Shown here piece after piece: positions 18,182-26,650 of a stretch of DNA of 51,880 bases. The translations under genes and the position numbers were made by a program. The stretch lies in NCBI GenBank assembly GCA_041641375.1, contig JBEPYM010000008.1:1-51880 (forward strand), written 5' to 3'. Below the pieces are notes generated by a model. The model did no database searches and was not told the DNA's origin. It saw only the letters and a list, made by a program, of their open reading frames with translations. Source of the stretch: Paenibacillus_AK sp041641375. GTDB lineage: Bacteria > Bacillota > Bacilli > Paenibacillales > YIM-B00363. The stretch's first letter is position 1; each line of letters starts with the position of its first letter.

Positions 18182-18210
18182 TTGACTGTTCTGTTTTTTT
18201 TCGATATGGT
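18182..18210 (+). promoter_or_regulatory. SigA-type promoter of the YesM/YesN pair
   Basis: TTGACT (18182-18187), a 17-bp spacer containing eight T residues, and TATGGT (18205-18210). It lies just after the terminator and 46 bases before the kinase ATG. Confidence 0.6.
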
Positions 18211-18236
18211 GAAGGAAACTGTGGTGAAGGAAACTG
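18207..18236 (+). repeat. Perfect 15-bp tandem duplication in the kinase leader
   Basis: TGGTGAAGGAAACTG occurs at 18207-18221 and again at 18222-18236. The first copy overlaps the -10 hexamer and the second lies in the untranslated leader. Confidence 0.85.
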
Positions 18237-18255
18237 CAACAGGGGGAGTCAGCTC

Positions 18256-19980
18256 ATGAAGCATTTGTTTCGCTTTACCTTTTACCGACGCATCCTGACG
18301 TCTTTCCTGGTCATGATTGTTTTGTCGGCAGTCTGGATTTCCTTCGTTACCTATATGGGAGCGAAGCAAACGATTGCCGACAAGATCAAAGCGAGCAATG
18401 AATCGGTGGCTTCGCTGCTGGCTGGGGAGATGGCCGGGCTTATTGAGGATATCACATTCGCTTCCAACTATTATATCCAGGACCCGAATATCAGGGCGAA
18501 TTTGTTCGAATTTCGCAACCTTCGGGAAGTAAATAGCTCTGAGGATGTAAAGCTGCTTTCCGCTATGCGCGATTCCTTTTACCTGATGGCGTATCGGATG
18601 CTGAATCCCGACATTACATTATTTCTGGTGAACCAGAGCGGGTTTATCATCCATTCTGTTGCCAGAGAGCACGTATCGGTCGATCAAGTGAGGCAAGCCT
18701 GGATGAACGTGAAAGACCGGCTTGCGCCGAATCAACCGAATGTGCTTCAATGGATCGGCTTAGCTCCTGAGATTGGCCAGCAAGGCCAGAGTAGTTACTA
18801 TATTGCAAGAGTAATTCGCGATCAGGCCACGAACCAGACGCTGGCGACTCTCTATATCAGCATATCCCAGACTTACTTTACGAAGCTGTTTGAACGAGCG
18901 GCGACCGGATATGTCGCTGCATTCGATGCGAATGCAGCGCTTATTGCCGGATCGCATCATGTTCCTTATCATTCCATAGATCGCCATGATGTCATTCGCA
19001 GCGAAGCAGTTGTGCCGAGATCGGAGTGGAAGCTTGCCTATGAGACGCCTGTTGAAAGTGTGACAGCAGAGAATGCGAGTGCCTTTGCGTTATCCTTGCT
19101 GCTGGCCGGTCCCTTCGTGCTTGGCTTCATAATGATTTCCCTGATCCTCGCTCGCAGGCTGCATAAGCCGATTCGATCCTTGCAAGCCAGTGCGAGATTG
19201 TTCGGCGGGGGAAATCTTGGCGTACGATTCAACGCTGATGGGAACGATGAGATCGCCGAGCTCGGACGAACCTTGAACGATATGCTCGATCAAATCAATC
19301 GTTTGATTCGGGATATCGAGCATGAGCAGGAGGAGAAGCGGATGCTTGAGCTGCAGGCTCTGTTTGCGCAAATCAGGCCGCATTTTCTGTTGAATACACT
19401 GAATTCGATCAAGTGCAATCTGGAGATGGAAGCGAACAGCTTGTACAGCCGCAAGATTGATTCGCTTATGAATTTGCTGAAGGCGTATATGAAGGTGAAC
19501 GAGCCGGACACGCTGCAGCAGGAATGTCAGTTGCTTCGTCACTATGTGGAAATTATGCAGATGCGCAATGACCTTGAAATTCAACTCGTCATAGACCTTG
19601 AGCCGGAAACGGAGCAACAGTTTGTGCCGAAGCTGCTGCTTCAGCCAATCGTCGAGAATGCAATTGTACACGGTTTTCAGGACATGGTCGACGGCATTGT
19701 GCCATGTATTCGAGTAGAGGCAAGACTGGAGGGCACTATCCTGCTGGTTCGTGTCGCCGACAACGGGGAAGGATTGCCCCCGGATTCCGTTTCCAGCTTG
19801 AATGAGAAGCTTGCAGAGCCGATTCATGACTCCGGTCCCGTGCGGGTCGGTCTTCGCAATATCAAGCGTCGGATTGCCCTCTCATTCGGAGCGGACTCGT
19901 CGCTTGTTCTATATTCGAATGAGCAGTGCGGCGTGACCGTTGAACTAAGGCTGCAGCTGAAGGAGGGACCGAATGTATAA
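18256..19980 (+). CDS. YesM-type sensor histidine kinase
   Basis: 574 residues: membrane segments near 15-35 and about 275-295 enclosing an extracellular sensor, a HAMP domain, then the His_kinase module. His376 (AQIRPHFLLNTLN) is the phospho-acceptor. The ATP-binding domain shows LQPIVENAIVHG and DNGEGLPPDS. It should sense an external saccharide or a loaded binding protein and phosphorylate the response regulator, whose ATG overlaps its last eight bases. GGGGGAG precedes the start. Confidence 0.9.
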   Translation: MKHLFRFTFYRRILTSFLVMIVLSAVWISFVTYMGAKQTIADKIKASNESVASLLAGEMAGLIEDITFASNYYIQDPNIRANLFEFRNLREVNSSEDVKLLSAMRDSFYLMAYRMLNPDITLFLVNQSGFIIHSVAREHVSVDQVRQAWMNVKDRLAPNQPNVLQWIGLAPEIGQQGQSSYYIARVIRDQATNQTLATLYISISQTYFTKLFERAATGYVAAFDANAALIAGSHHVPYHSIDRHDVIRSEAVVPRSEWKLAYETPVESVTAENASAFALSLLLAGPFVLGFIMISLILARRLHKPIRSLQASARLFGGGNLGVRFNADGNDEIAELGRTLNDMLDQINRLIRDIEHEQEEKRMLELQALFAQIRPHFLLNTLNSIKCNLEMEANSLYSRKIDSLMNLLKAYMKVNEPDTLQQECQLLRHYVEIMQMRNDLEIQLVIDLEPETEQQFVPKLLLQPIVENAIVHGFQDMVDGIVPCIRVEARLEGTILLVRVADNGEGLPPDSVSSLNEKLAEPIHDSGPVRVGLRNIKRRIALSFGADSSLVLYSNEQCGVTVELRLQLKEGPNV

Positions 19981-21547
19981 AGTGATGCTTGTGGATGACG
20001 ATATTCCCATTTTGAAATACCTATCGGGTCTTATTCAATGGAGAGAGCTAGGCTGTGAGATCGTCGCTTCCGCTAGCTCTTCGCGCAAGGCGTTACGACA
20101 GTTCGCGGAGCTTGCTCCCGACATTCTGATTACAGATATCGGGATGGCTGGCATGGACGGATTAGAGCTCGCCCAGCAGCTGAAAGAGCGCAAACCGGAG
20201 CTTCGTATTATCTTTCTTACCTTTCATGAACAGTTCCATTATGCCCGGCGGGCGGTGCAGCTTGATGCGGACGATTTCCTGATCAAGAACGAGCTTACGG
20301 CGGAAGGTTTGACGGCAAGCGTCAGCAAAGCCGTTGCGCTTCTTGCCGCAGATCGGCAGCGTCGGCAAGCGGTATCATACAAGCAGGACATTCAGAAAAA
20401 CAAAGAGGTGCTGAAACGTACATTTTTCGAAGAGCTGCTTACCACGAACCGCTTTGAGGAGCTTCGCCGATTCGGCGAGAGGATTGGTATCGTTTGGGAA
20501 CACTCGCACTTTGCAATTGCGCTCGGAACGATAGACTACGCACAGTTTCTCAAGAGTTACCCATTGTCAGATATATCCCTGTTGTTGTATGCGATACGCA
20601 ACATCGCTGAGGAGCTGGTTCCGGGAGATGATGCTGCGGCGAATGCATTCGTTGATGCAGATGATCGTCTTGTGATCGTCATTAACTTCAGACCTTCGCT
20701 GCATCGCCCGATTACGGTTAGCTGCGATCAATATTTAAATATGGTTGATCATCGTATTCGTGAATTTCTGAAGATCGGAATGGTGTTTGCCTATTCGAAA
20801 GGCTTTGCAGGAATGGAAGGTATAAAGGACACATACCGAAAGCTGCGTGAATCGGAAAGACATGCTTTCTATGAGGAAACTAGGGTTCGTCTGATGCCTG
20901 AGCATACAGTGGCTGCGTCGAGCAACGGCGACCCTTCCGAAGCATGGAATGAAGGATGGGATCGAGTCGTCAAAGCGTTCGTGGAGGATAGCAAGGGGGC
21001 TTTGGCTCAAGGCACGGGGATCATCGCCATGAGAGCTTCCACCGTGAAACCTGTTTCGGCGCTGCTTCTGGCCAAATGCGCGCAGGCTGTGCGCATGCTG
21101 GAAATGCAGGGAGGTTATCCGGAGGACAAGTCGTTCTATGACGCCTTGCAGCGGTGCAGCCGGTTAGGTATGCTGATTGGACTTCTTGAGCTGCGTCTGG
21201 CAGCAATATACGAGAGCAAGCAAAGCCGCCGTAACGGGAAGAAGCTCAAACTTCAGCAGATTGATCAATACTTGTCCAATCACCTTTCTGATCAAGTATC
21301 GCTGGTCCATCTGGCAGAGCACTTGTATATGAGTCCAAGTTACTTGTCTCGCTACTTCAAGCAGGAAACTGGCGAGAACTTTACCGACTATGTGCATCGG
21401 TTCAAGATGAAAACAGCATGCGATATGCTTCGAAGCAATCAGGACAATATCGAGCTGATTGCAGCCAAGCTGGGGTATGTTGAGCGTACGTATTTCTCCA
21501 AGGTTTTCAAAAAGTATGTAGGGGTTAGTCCGAAGGATTATCGGTAG
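19973..21547 (+). CDS. YesN-type response regulator with AraC output domain
   Basis: 524 residues: an N-terminal receiver with phospho-acceptor Asp55 (ILITDIGMAGMDG), a long middle region, and a C-terminal AraC double helix-turn-helix (LSDQVSLVHLAEHLYMSPSY onward). It is translationally coupled to the upstream kinase. The likely targets are the importer before it and the sulfatase operon after it; ATTTTCG elements upstream of 14878, 16751 and 21680 are candidate binding boxes, which is inference. Confidence 0.9.
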   Translation: MYKVMLVDDDIPILKYLSGLIQWRELGCEIVASASSSRKALRQFAELAPDILITDIGMAGMDGLELAQQLKERKPELRIIFLTFHEQFHYARRAVQLDADDFLIKNELTAEGLTASVSKAVALLAADRQRRQAVSYKQDIQKNKEVLKRTFFEELLTTNRFEELRRFGERIGIVWEHSHFAIALGTIDYAQFLKSYPLSDISLLLYAIRNIAEELVPGDDAAANAFVDADDRLVIVINFRPSLHRPITVSCDQYLNMVDHRIREFLKIGMVFAYSKGFAGMEGIKDTYRKLRESERHAFYEETRVRLMPEHTVAASSNGDPSEAWNEGWDRVVKAFVEDSKGALAQGTGIIAMRASTVKPVSALLLAKCAQAVRMLEMQGGYPEDKSFYDALQRCSRLGMLIGLLELRLAAIYESKQSRRNGKKLKLQQIDQYLSNHLSDQVSLVHLAEHLYMSPSYLSRYFKQETGENFTDYVHRFKMKTACDMLRSNQDNIELIAAKLGYVERTYFSKVFKKYVGVSPKDYR

Positions 21548-21679
21548 AGAGGGTCGATATGCGATTTTCGTATGTTTTCATGTATTGCGGTCATGTACTT
21601 TGCCTGGATCATCCTGTAACGTTGAAGGCAAGCGCTGTATAGCGCACAAGCAACAGGACGACAGGAAAGGGTGTAGCGG
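21548..21679 (+). promoter_or_regulatory. Upstream region of the first sulfatase operon
   Basis: It contains CGATTTTCG (21562-21570) and TGCGGTC (21586-21592), both also found before the importer (14752-14760 and 14773-14779). There is a TCATGTA direct repeat (21578-21584, 21591-21597) and a palindrome GCGCTgtatAGCGC (21632-21645). I cannot assign a clear -35/-10. GGAAAGGG lies before the ATG. Confidence 0.4.
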
Positions 21680-23155
21680 ATGGGCAGGAAAAACATACTG
21701 TTCTTCTTTACGGATCAGCAGCGCAAGGATACACTCGGTTGCTATGGCAACAAGGTAGTCCAGACACCGAACGCGGATCGACTGGCAGATGAAGGGGTTC
21801 TCTTTACCCGGGCCTATACACCGTCATCCATCTGCACGCCGGCTCGAGGCTCGCTTGTCACCGGGATGAAGCCAAGCAAGCACAAGCTGATTGCGAATCC
21901 GGAGCGCAATGTCGGCAATATTGCCGAATTAGACGAGATTCCGGGCAATATTCCGTTTTCGCACGACTTGCGCGAGGCTGGTTACCGGGTTGGCAATATC
22001 GGGAAGTGGCATGTCGGCACGAAGAAGGGGCCTGAAGACTACGGCTTCGAGGGCGAGCATTATCCAGGCTGGGGGGAGACGTATCAGAATCCTCACTACC
22101 TGAACTATCTGGAGGAGCGCGGATTGCCGGGCTTCAAAGCGCATAGCCATATTCGCGGCACGTTCCCGAATGGCACGCCGGGCTTGCCTTACGGCGGCAT
22201 ACTGGAGCAGCCGCTGGAGGCGACCTACACGTACTTCCTCGCGGAGAAGACGATTGAGAAGCTTCGTGATTATGCGCGAACGTATAAGGAGAATGGCACG
22301 CCGTTCTACCTGGGCATGTTTACCTTCGGACCGCATCTCCCTTATTATGTGCCGGAAGCATATGCCAATATGTACAATCCGGACGATGTAAAGCTGCCGG
22401 AAGGGTTCAAGGAGACATTCGAGAACAAGCCGCGGGTGCAGCGCAACTATGCCGACCATTGGTGCTGCGAGCAGTTCGACGAGCAGCAGTGGAAGAAAAT
22501 CATCGCGATGTACTGGGGCTTCGCAACGCTGGTGGACGAGCAAATCGGGCGTGTGATGGATGTGCTGCGCGAGCTGGGGCTGGAAAACGATACGATGATC
22601 GTATTTTCGACAGATCATGGCAGCTTCGAGGGCAGTCACAAGATGGCAGACAAGGGGCCTGCCATGTACGAGGACACGTACAATATTCCGTTCCTTGTCA
22701 AATATCCGGGGGGCAGACGCGGCGAGCGGGACGACAGGCTTGTTTCGCTGCTGGATTTGACCGCCACCTTCGTAGAAGAAGCGACCGGAGCTGTGCCAGA
22801 GCGATACGACGGCGTCAGTCTGCGAGGTCTGCTTGCAGGTGGAGGTGATGGAGAACCTTGGCGCGATCGAATCTTCGCTGAGTTTCATGGACATCACTTC
22901 CCTTATCCGCAGCGCATGATTCGAACGGATCGCTATAAGCTGATTGTTAATCCGGCTGATATCTGTGAGTTCTATGATTTGCTGAATGATCCGAACGAGC
23001 TTGTGAACGAGATTGACAATCCGGTTTATTGCGAGCAGATCGCGTTCCACTTCGAGGCATTGATGCAGCATTTGATCGAGAAGAACGACAATTTTCACAA
23101 ATGGATGGGAACGATGTACCCGGTCGTTCCGAAGAAGGAGAATGCGGAGGAATGA
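21680..23155 (+). CDS. Sulfatase, FGly-dependent Cys type, cytoplasmic
   Basis: 491 residues of the alkaline-phosphatase-superfamily sulfatase fold. The N-terminal metal-binding strand is FFFTDQQRKDT (Asp12). The signature C-T-P-A-R begins at Cys52, which must be converted to formylglycine. GKWHVG and STDHGS supply further active-site residues. There is no signal peptide, so it should act inside the cell on an imported sulfated sugar. Its ATGA overlap with the dehydratase gene ties desulfation to sugar-acid catabolism. Phosphonate or choline-sulfate hydrolases share this fold, so the exact substrate is open. No maturase is in the window. Confidence 0.88.
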   Translation: MGRKNILFFFTDQQRKDTLGCYGNKVVQTPNADRLADEGVLFTRAYTPSSICTPARGSLVTGMKPSKHKLIANPERNVGNIAELDEIPGNIPFSHDLREAGYRVGNIGKWHVGTKKGPEDYGFEGEHYPGWGETYQNPHYLNYLEERGLPGFKAHSHIRGTFPNGTPGLPYGGILEQPLEATYTYFLAEKTIEKLRDYARTYKENGTPFYLGMFTFGPHLPYYVPEAYANMYNPDDVKLPEGFKETFENKPRVQRNYADHWCCEQFDEQQWKKIIAMYWGFATLVDEQIGRVMDVLRELGLENDTMIVFSTDHGSFEGSHKMADKGPAMYEDTYNIPFLVKYPGGRRGERDDRLVSLLDLTATFVEEATGAVPERYDGVSLRGLLAGGGDGEPWRDRIFAEFHGHHFPYPQRMIRTDRYKLIVNPADICEFYDLLNDPNELVNEIDNPVYCEQIAFHFEALMQHLIEKNDNFHKWMGTMYPVVPKKENAEE

Positions 23156-24282
23156 AAATATCCAATATTGAAATCTTTCATGTCAAGCCAAGGTGGTCAT
23201 TCGTCAAAATATCAACGGATGAAGGTGTAAGCGGCTGGGGAGAAGCGGTACTTGAAGGCCGTTCACGTACAGTGGCAATGGCGGTGAAGGAGCTGGAGCC
23301 GCATCTGCTTGGACAGGACCCGCGTCGGATTGAGCACTTGTGGCAGGCGATGTACCGCGGCACCTTCTATCGCGGCGGCCCGATCTTGTGCAGTGCGATC
23401 AGCGGCATCGAGCAGGCGCTCTGGGATATACTCGGCAAGTCGCTCGGGGTGCCGGTGCACCAGCTGCTCGGCGGCGCAGTGCGCACTCGCATCCGCATGT
23501 ACCGCGGCATTCAGGCGATGACGCCGGAGACTGCTTACGAGGAAGCGAAGGCATGCGTCGAGGAAGGCTTCACGATGGTGAAGACGTCGCTCAAGGATAT
23601 CGCACACCTGATGGAGACACCTGCTTACGTGAGGAAGCAGGTGGCGAAGATGGCGGCGATTCGCGAGGCGATCGGGCCGGATCGTGATTTCGCGGTCGAT
23701 TTCCATGGCAAGATCAGCCCGATGCTGGCTATTCCGCTTTGCAAAGCACTTGAGCCGCTCGCTCCCATGTGGATCGAGGAGCCTTGCCTGCCTGAGAATA
23801 TCGATGCGATGGCGCTCATCGCACGTTCGACGACGATTCCGATCGCAACCGGCGAACGTCTGTTCACGAAGTTTGCGTTCCGCGAGCTGCTGCAGAAGCA
23901 GGCGGCCATGATTGTGCAGCCGGATCTTGCGCATTGCGGCGGCATTTTGGAGGGCAAGAAAATCGCGGCGATGGCGGAAGCGCAATTCTGTGGCTTCGCA
24001 CCGCACAATCCGCTCGGCCCGATTAACCTTGCAGCGAGCCTGCAGCTTGGCGCGAACGTGCCGAACTATATGGTGCAGGAGCATTCGACTGCGCCAGGCA
24101 GCACGGGCGTCGGCTTCTTCAAGCAGCCGTTCATCATTAAGGACGGCTATGTCGATATTCCCGACCGCCCTGGGCTGGGCTTCGAGGTGGATGAGGATTT
24201 CGTTCGCGAGATGGAGTATCCTGGCGATTGGGATTCGCCCCGCAAATTCCACGAGGATGACGGTTCTGTTGCCGACAACTAG
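23152..24282 (+). CDS. dgoD: Enolase-superfamily sugar-acid dehydratase, D-galactonate dehydratase type
   Basis: 376 residues with the mandelate racemase fold. The pattern Asp183-Phe-His185, Glu209 (WIEEP), Glu235 (GERLF) and His285 (HNPLGP) matches, in residue and number, the metal ligands and acid/base pair I recall for E. coli D-galactonate dehydratase. The product would be 2-keto-3-deoxygalactonate. The ATG overlaps the sulfatase stop (ATGA), and AAGGAG lies 11 bases upstream. The adjacent dehydrogenase could generate the sugar acid. Related dehydratases for other acids share most of these residues, so the symbol is probable rather than certain. Confidence 0.78.
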   Translation: MKISNIEIFHVKPRWSFVKISTDEGVSGWGEAVLEGRSRTVAMAVKELEPHLLGQDPRRIEHLWQAMYRGTFYRGGPILCSAISGIEQALWDILGKSLGVPVHQLLGGAVRTRIRMYRGIQAMTPETAYEEAKACVEEGFTMVKTSLKDIAHLMETPAYVRKQVAKMAAIREAIGPDRDFAVDFHGKISPMLAIPLCKALEPLAPMWIEEPCLPENIDAMALIARSTTIPIATGERLFTKFAFRELLQKQAAMIVQPDLAHCGGILEGKKIAAMAEAQFCGFAPHNPLGPINLAASLQLGANVPNYMVQEHSTAPGSTGVGFFKQPFIIKDGYVDIPDRPGLGFEVDEDFVREMEYPGDWDSPRKFHEDDGSVADN

Positions 24283-24302
24283 ATGGTGAGGTGGAAACGG
24301 AT

Positions 24303-25100
24303 ATGGCATCCAAGCAACGCGTTGTCATTGTAACCGGCGCAGCGTCGGGTATCGGCAGGGGCATTGCTCGCTGCTTCTCAGCGGAGGGCGATCAAGTAGT
24401 CATTGCTGACCGAAGCGAGGCAGAGGGATTGACCGTCGTCGCCGAGCTGGAGCGGAATGGCGCCTCCGCCATCTATTGTCCAATGGATCTTGCTTCAGAG
24501 GAAAGCCTTGACCGTTTGCTGAATGTTGTCGAGGAGCGCCTTGGCCCTGTCGATGTCCTCGTCAATAACGCAGGTATGACGTTTAAACAACATGCCGAGG
24601 ACTGGAGTTCCGAAGCCATAGACAAGTATTTGATGACCGACCTGCGCGGTACGCTTCTCCTGTCGCAGAAGGCTGCTGTTCGTATGCGTCGTACCGGGGG
24701 AGGCAGCATCGTATTTATTTCCTCGATCCATGCGCTCAACACGCGTCCGCTCTTTTCGTTGTATGCAGGCGTCAAGGCAGGGCTTGTCGGCATGATGAAG
24801 GGGCTGGCCCAGGAGCTTGCGCCGGATATTCGCGTGAATGCTATCCTGCCCGGATGGACAAGGAACAAGCTCGTAGAATCGCGAATTGTGGACAAAACGG
24901 ACGAGGAGCGGAAGGAGCTTGCCAAGCAGTGGGGCAAAAAGTTCCCGATGGGCCGGATCGGCGAGCCTGAAGATATCGGCCATGCGGCCGTCTTTCTGGC
25001 AAGTTCCAAGGCCAGCTTTATTACAGGAGCTTCGCTCGTGGTAGACGGCGGTGAGAGTCTTGGCTTTGCCGGGGCAGAGTATCCTGTTGTCCGGAAATAA
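24303..25100 (+). CDS. Short-chain dehydrogenase/reductase
   Basis: 265 residues of classical SDR: the TGAASGIG nucleotide-binding motif near the N-terminus, NNAG, catalytic Ser in FISSIHA, and YAGVK with the catalytic Tyr and Lys. It ends with the usual GASLVVDGG. The ATG at 24303 follows GAGGTGG (24288-24294); the frame also has a GTG at 24291. It lies 20 bases after the dehydratase gene. It may oxidise galactose (or another hexose) to the lactone, or act on a deoxy-keto acid as in the fucose pathway; context alone cannot decide. Confidence 0.85.
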   Translation: MASKQRVVIVTGAASGIGRGIARCFSAEGDQVVIADRSEAEGLTVVAELERNGASAIYCPMDLASEESLDRLLNVVEERLGPVDVLVNNAGMTFKQHAEDWSSEAIDKYLMTDLRGTLLLSQKAAVRMRRTGGGSIVFISSIHALNTRPLFSLYAGVKAGLVGMMKGLAQELAPDIRVNAILPGWTRNKLVESRIVDKTDEERKELAKQWGKKFPMGRIGEPEDIGHAAVFLASSKASFITGASLVVDGGESLGFAGAEYPVVRK

Positions 25101-25110
25101 ATTCATATGT

Positions 25111-25170
25111 GTTTTTGGTACAAAATTCGCCGGTTTTGGCATAGACCCTTGTTTATATACTTCGTACAAT
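25111..25170 (+). promoter_or_regulatory. Promoter with two-box TTTTGG operator before the orphan binding protein
   Basis: GTTTTTGGTACAAAA (25111-25125) recurs exactly at 48220. TTTTGG boxes at 25113-25118 and 25134-25139 are 21 bp apart. TACAAT (25165-25170) starts 31 bp after the start of the second box, the same distance as in the GH5 promoter. TATACT (25156-25161) is an alternative -10. This looks like an AraC-family activator site. Confidence 0.55.
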
Positions 25171-25232
25171 AATGTTAAGCGTTTTCATTCGCTTGATTTA
25201 CAAAAGATGAAGAAAACAGGGGAGGAAAACAC

Positions 25233-26570
25233 ATGAAGAAAAAAGTGGTCAAGCTATTTGCAGGACTTACCGTAACCGCAATGCTTGCTGCGGCATGCAG
25301 CGGCGGAGGCTCTGCACCTAAAGCAACGGAAGGCAGTAAGACGCCTGTGGCGAACGACAAACCGCCGGTTATTGCCCCGGCAGAGCTGTCCATTCTGTAT
25401 CCGTTTAACGATTTTGAGACATTCAAGACAGGCTTTGAGCAGAAATATCCGGGACTGACATTGAAGCACGTGCCGAAGCTGGAGCCTGAGATGGTCGCGA
25501 CGGGCAATGTTCCTGACGTCCTGTGGTTGATCAACGGATTGCTTGGCATGCAGAGCACTCTGCTCAACAACAATTTGCAATTCGATATGGGCGATCTGGT
25601 TAAAACACATAAATTCGATTTGAGCCGCATACAGCCGGAGCTGCTGGAGAATGCCAAGGCATACAATAACGGCAAGCTGAATGCACTTCCTGTTTCGAGA
25701 CTTGTGTACCAATTGTATTATAACAAGGATATTTTTGACCGATTCGGAGTTCCGTACCCGGATGCAAACAAGGCGATGACCTGGGAGCAGGTGGTTGAGC
25801 TTGCCAAGAAGCTTACACGAACTGATGGAGGCGTTCAGTACCGCGGCTTTGACTTGGAACGTCCGCCAGCATTCATGCTTGACACACTCGGAATTGTTCA
25901 TGTAGATCCAGTTACTCACAAAACTCGTTATTCCGAAGATCCTGGATTCAAGACGTTTTATGCTATGATTAAGGCATTCGCTGATATCCCGGGAATTTTC
26001 ACGGATGATCCGGCTAAGCAAATTAACAATGGTATTGATGATTTCTTGAAGGATCGAAATGTTGCAATGATGGCTGTAAACCATTACCATACTCAATTGA
26101 TTCAAGCAGAGAAGGAGAGCGGGCTGAAGTGGGATATTGCACCGATGCCTGTGTGGTCACATCTTCCAGGAATCGAACCGTTGCCGTTCACCAATCACAT
26201 CTCGATAAGTCCGATATCCAAGCATAAGGACGCTGCGTTCAAGGTGATCGAGTACGTCTTGAGCGATGAGTATCAGATTGATATGATTAAGCGGGCTGCG
26301 AATGGCACCGTACTTGCCAACAAAGATATTATGCTTCAATTCGGCAAGGATTTGCCTGAACTGGCAAGCAAGAATGTGAAGGCTTCCTTCATTCACAAGC
26401 CTGCCAAGGCTCCTTCACCTGTTTCGGAGTATGAGCGTTTGCGTCAAATCCCGCTGTTTGTAGCGGAATACATCAAGGATAAGCCGGATATCAACACCCT
26501 GCTGCGCAAACAGGATGAGGCACATGCCAAGCGGATTGCGGAAGACAAAGCGAAGACAGGCAAGCAATGA
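25233..26570 (+). CDS. Extracellular solute-binding lipoprotein without adjacent permeases
   Basis: 445 residues: lipobox LAAAC (Cys22), Gly/Ser/Lys-rich linker, then a family 1 solute-binding fold. GGAGG (25222-25226) precedes the ATG. It has its own promoter region and terminator and no neighbouring permease. It may therefore feed one of the other permease pairs in the window, or act as a ligand sensor for the YesM kinases. Substrate unknown. Confidence 0.87.
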   Translation: MKKKVVKLFAGLTVTAMLAAACSGGGSAPKATEGSKTPVANDKPPVIAPAELSILYPFNDFETFKTGFEQKYPGLTLKHVPKLEPEMVATGNVPDVLWLINGLLGMQSTLLNNNLQFDMGDLVKTHKFDLSRIQPELLENAKAYNNGKLNALPVSRLVYQLYYNKDIFDRFGVPYPDANKAMTWEQVVELAKKLTRTDGGVQYRGFDLERPPAFMLDTLGIVHVDPVTHKTRYSEDPGFKTFYAMIKAFADIPGIFTDDPAKQINNGIDDFLKDRNVAMMAVNHYHTQLIQAEKESGLKWDIAPMPVWSHLPGIEPLPFTNHISISPISKHKDAAFKVIEYVLSDEYQIDMIKRAANGTVLANKDIMLQFGKDLPELASKNVKASFIHKPAKAPSPVSEYERLRQIPLFVAEYIKDKPDINTLLRKQDEAHAKRIAEDKAKTGKQ

Positions 26571-26587
26571 CCAAGTAGTTCTCATAT

Positions 26588-26618
26588 GCACAGGGCGGAT
26601 AATCGATCCGCCTTGTGC
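26588..26618 (+). terminator. Intrinsic terminator after the orphan binding protein
   Basis: GCACAGGGCGGAT (26588-26600), loop AATCG, ATCCGCCTTGTGC (26606-26618). This is a 13-bp stem with one G-T pair, followed by TATTTCTTT. Confidence 0.85.
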
Positions 26619-26650
26619 TATTTCTTTAGCATTCTAAAGCGGAGTGGATT

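Noticed and set aside
21632..21645. GCGCTgtatAGCGC palindrome taken as a terminator after the YesN gene
   Set aside because: The stem is only five base pairs and no T tract follows. It may be an operator, but the evidence is thin.
21929..23098. A 389-codon open frame on the minus strand
   Set aside because: It is antisense to a clear sulfatase gene and shows no recognisable domain.
25173..25187. A cre-like sequence before the orphan binding protein
   Set aside because: TGTTAAGCGTTTTCA has one extra base in the left half relative to the cre consensus, giving two mismatches when aligned without a gap. Too weak to list as a site.
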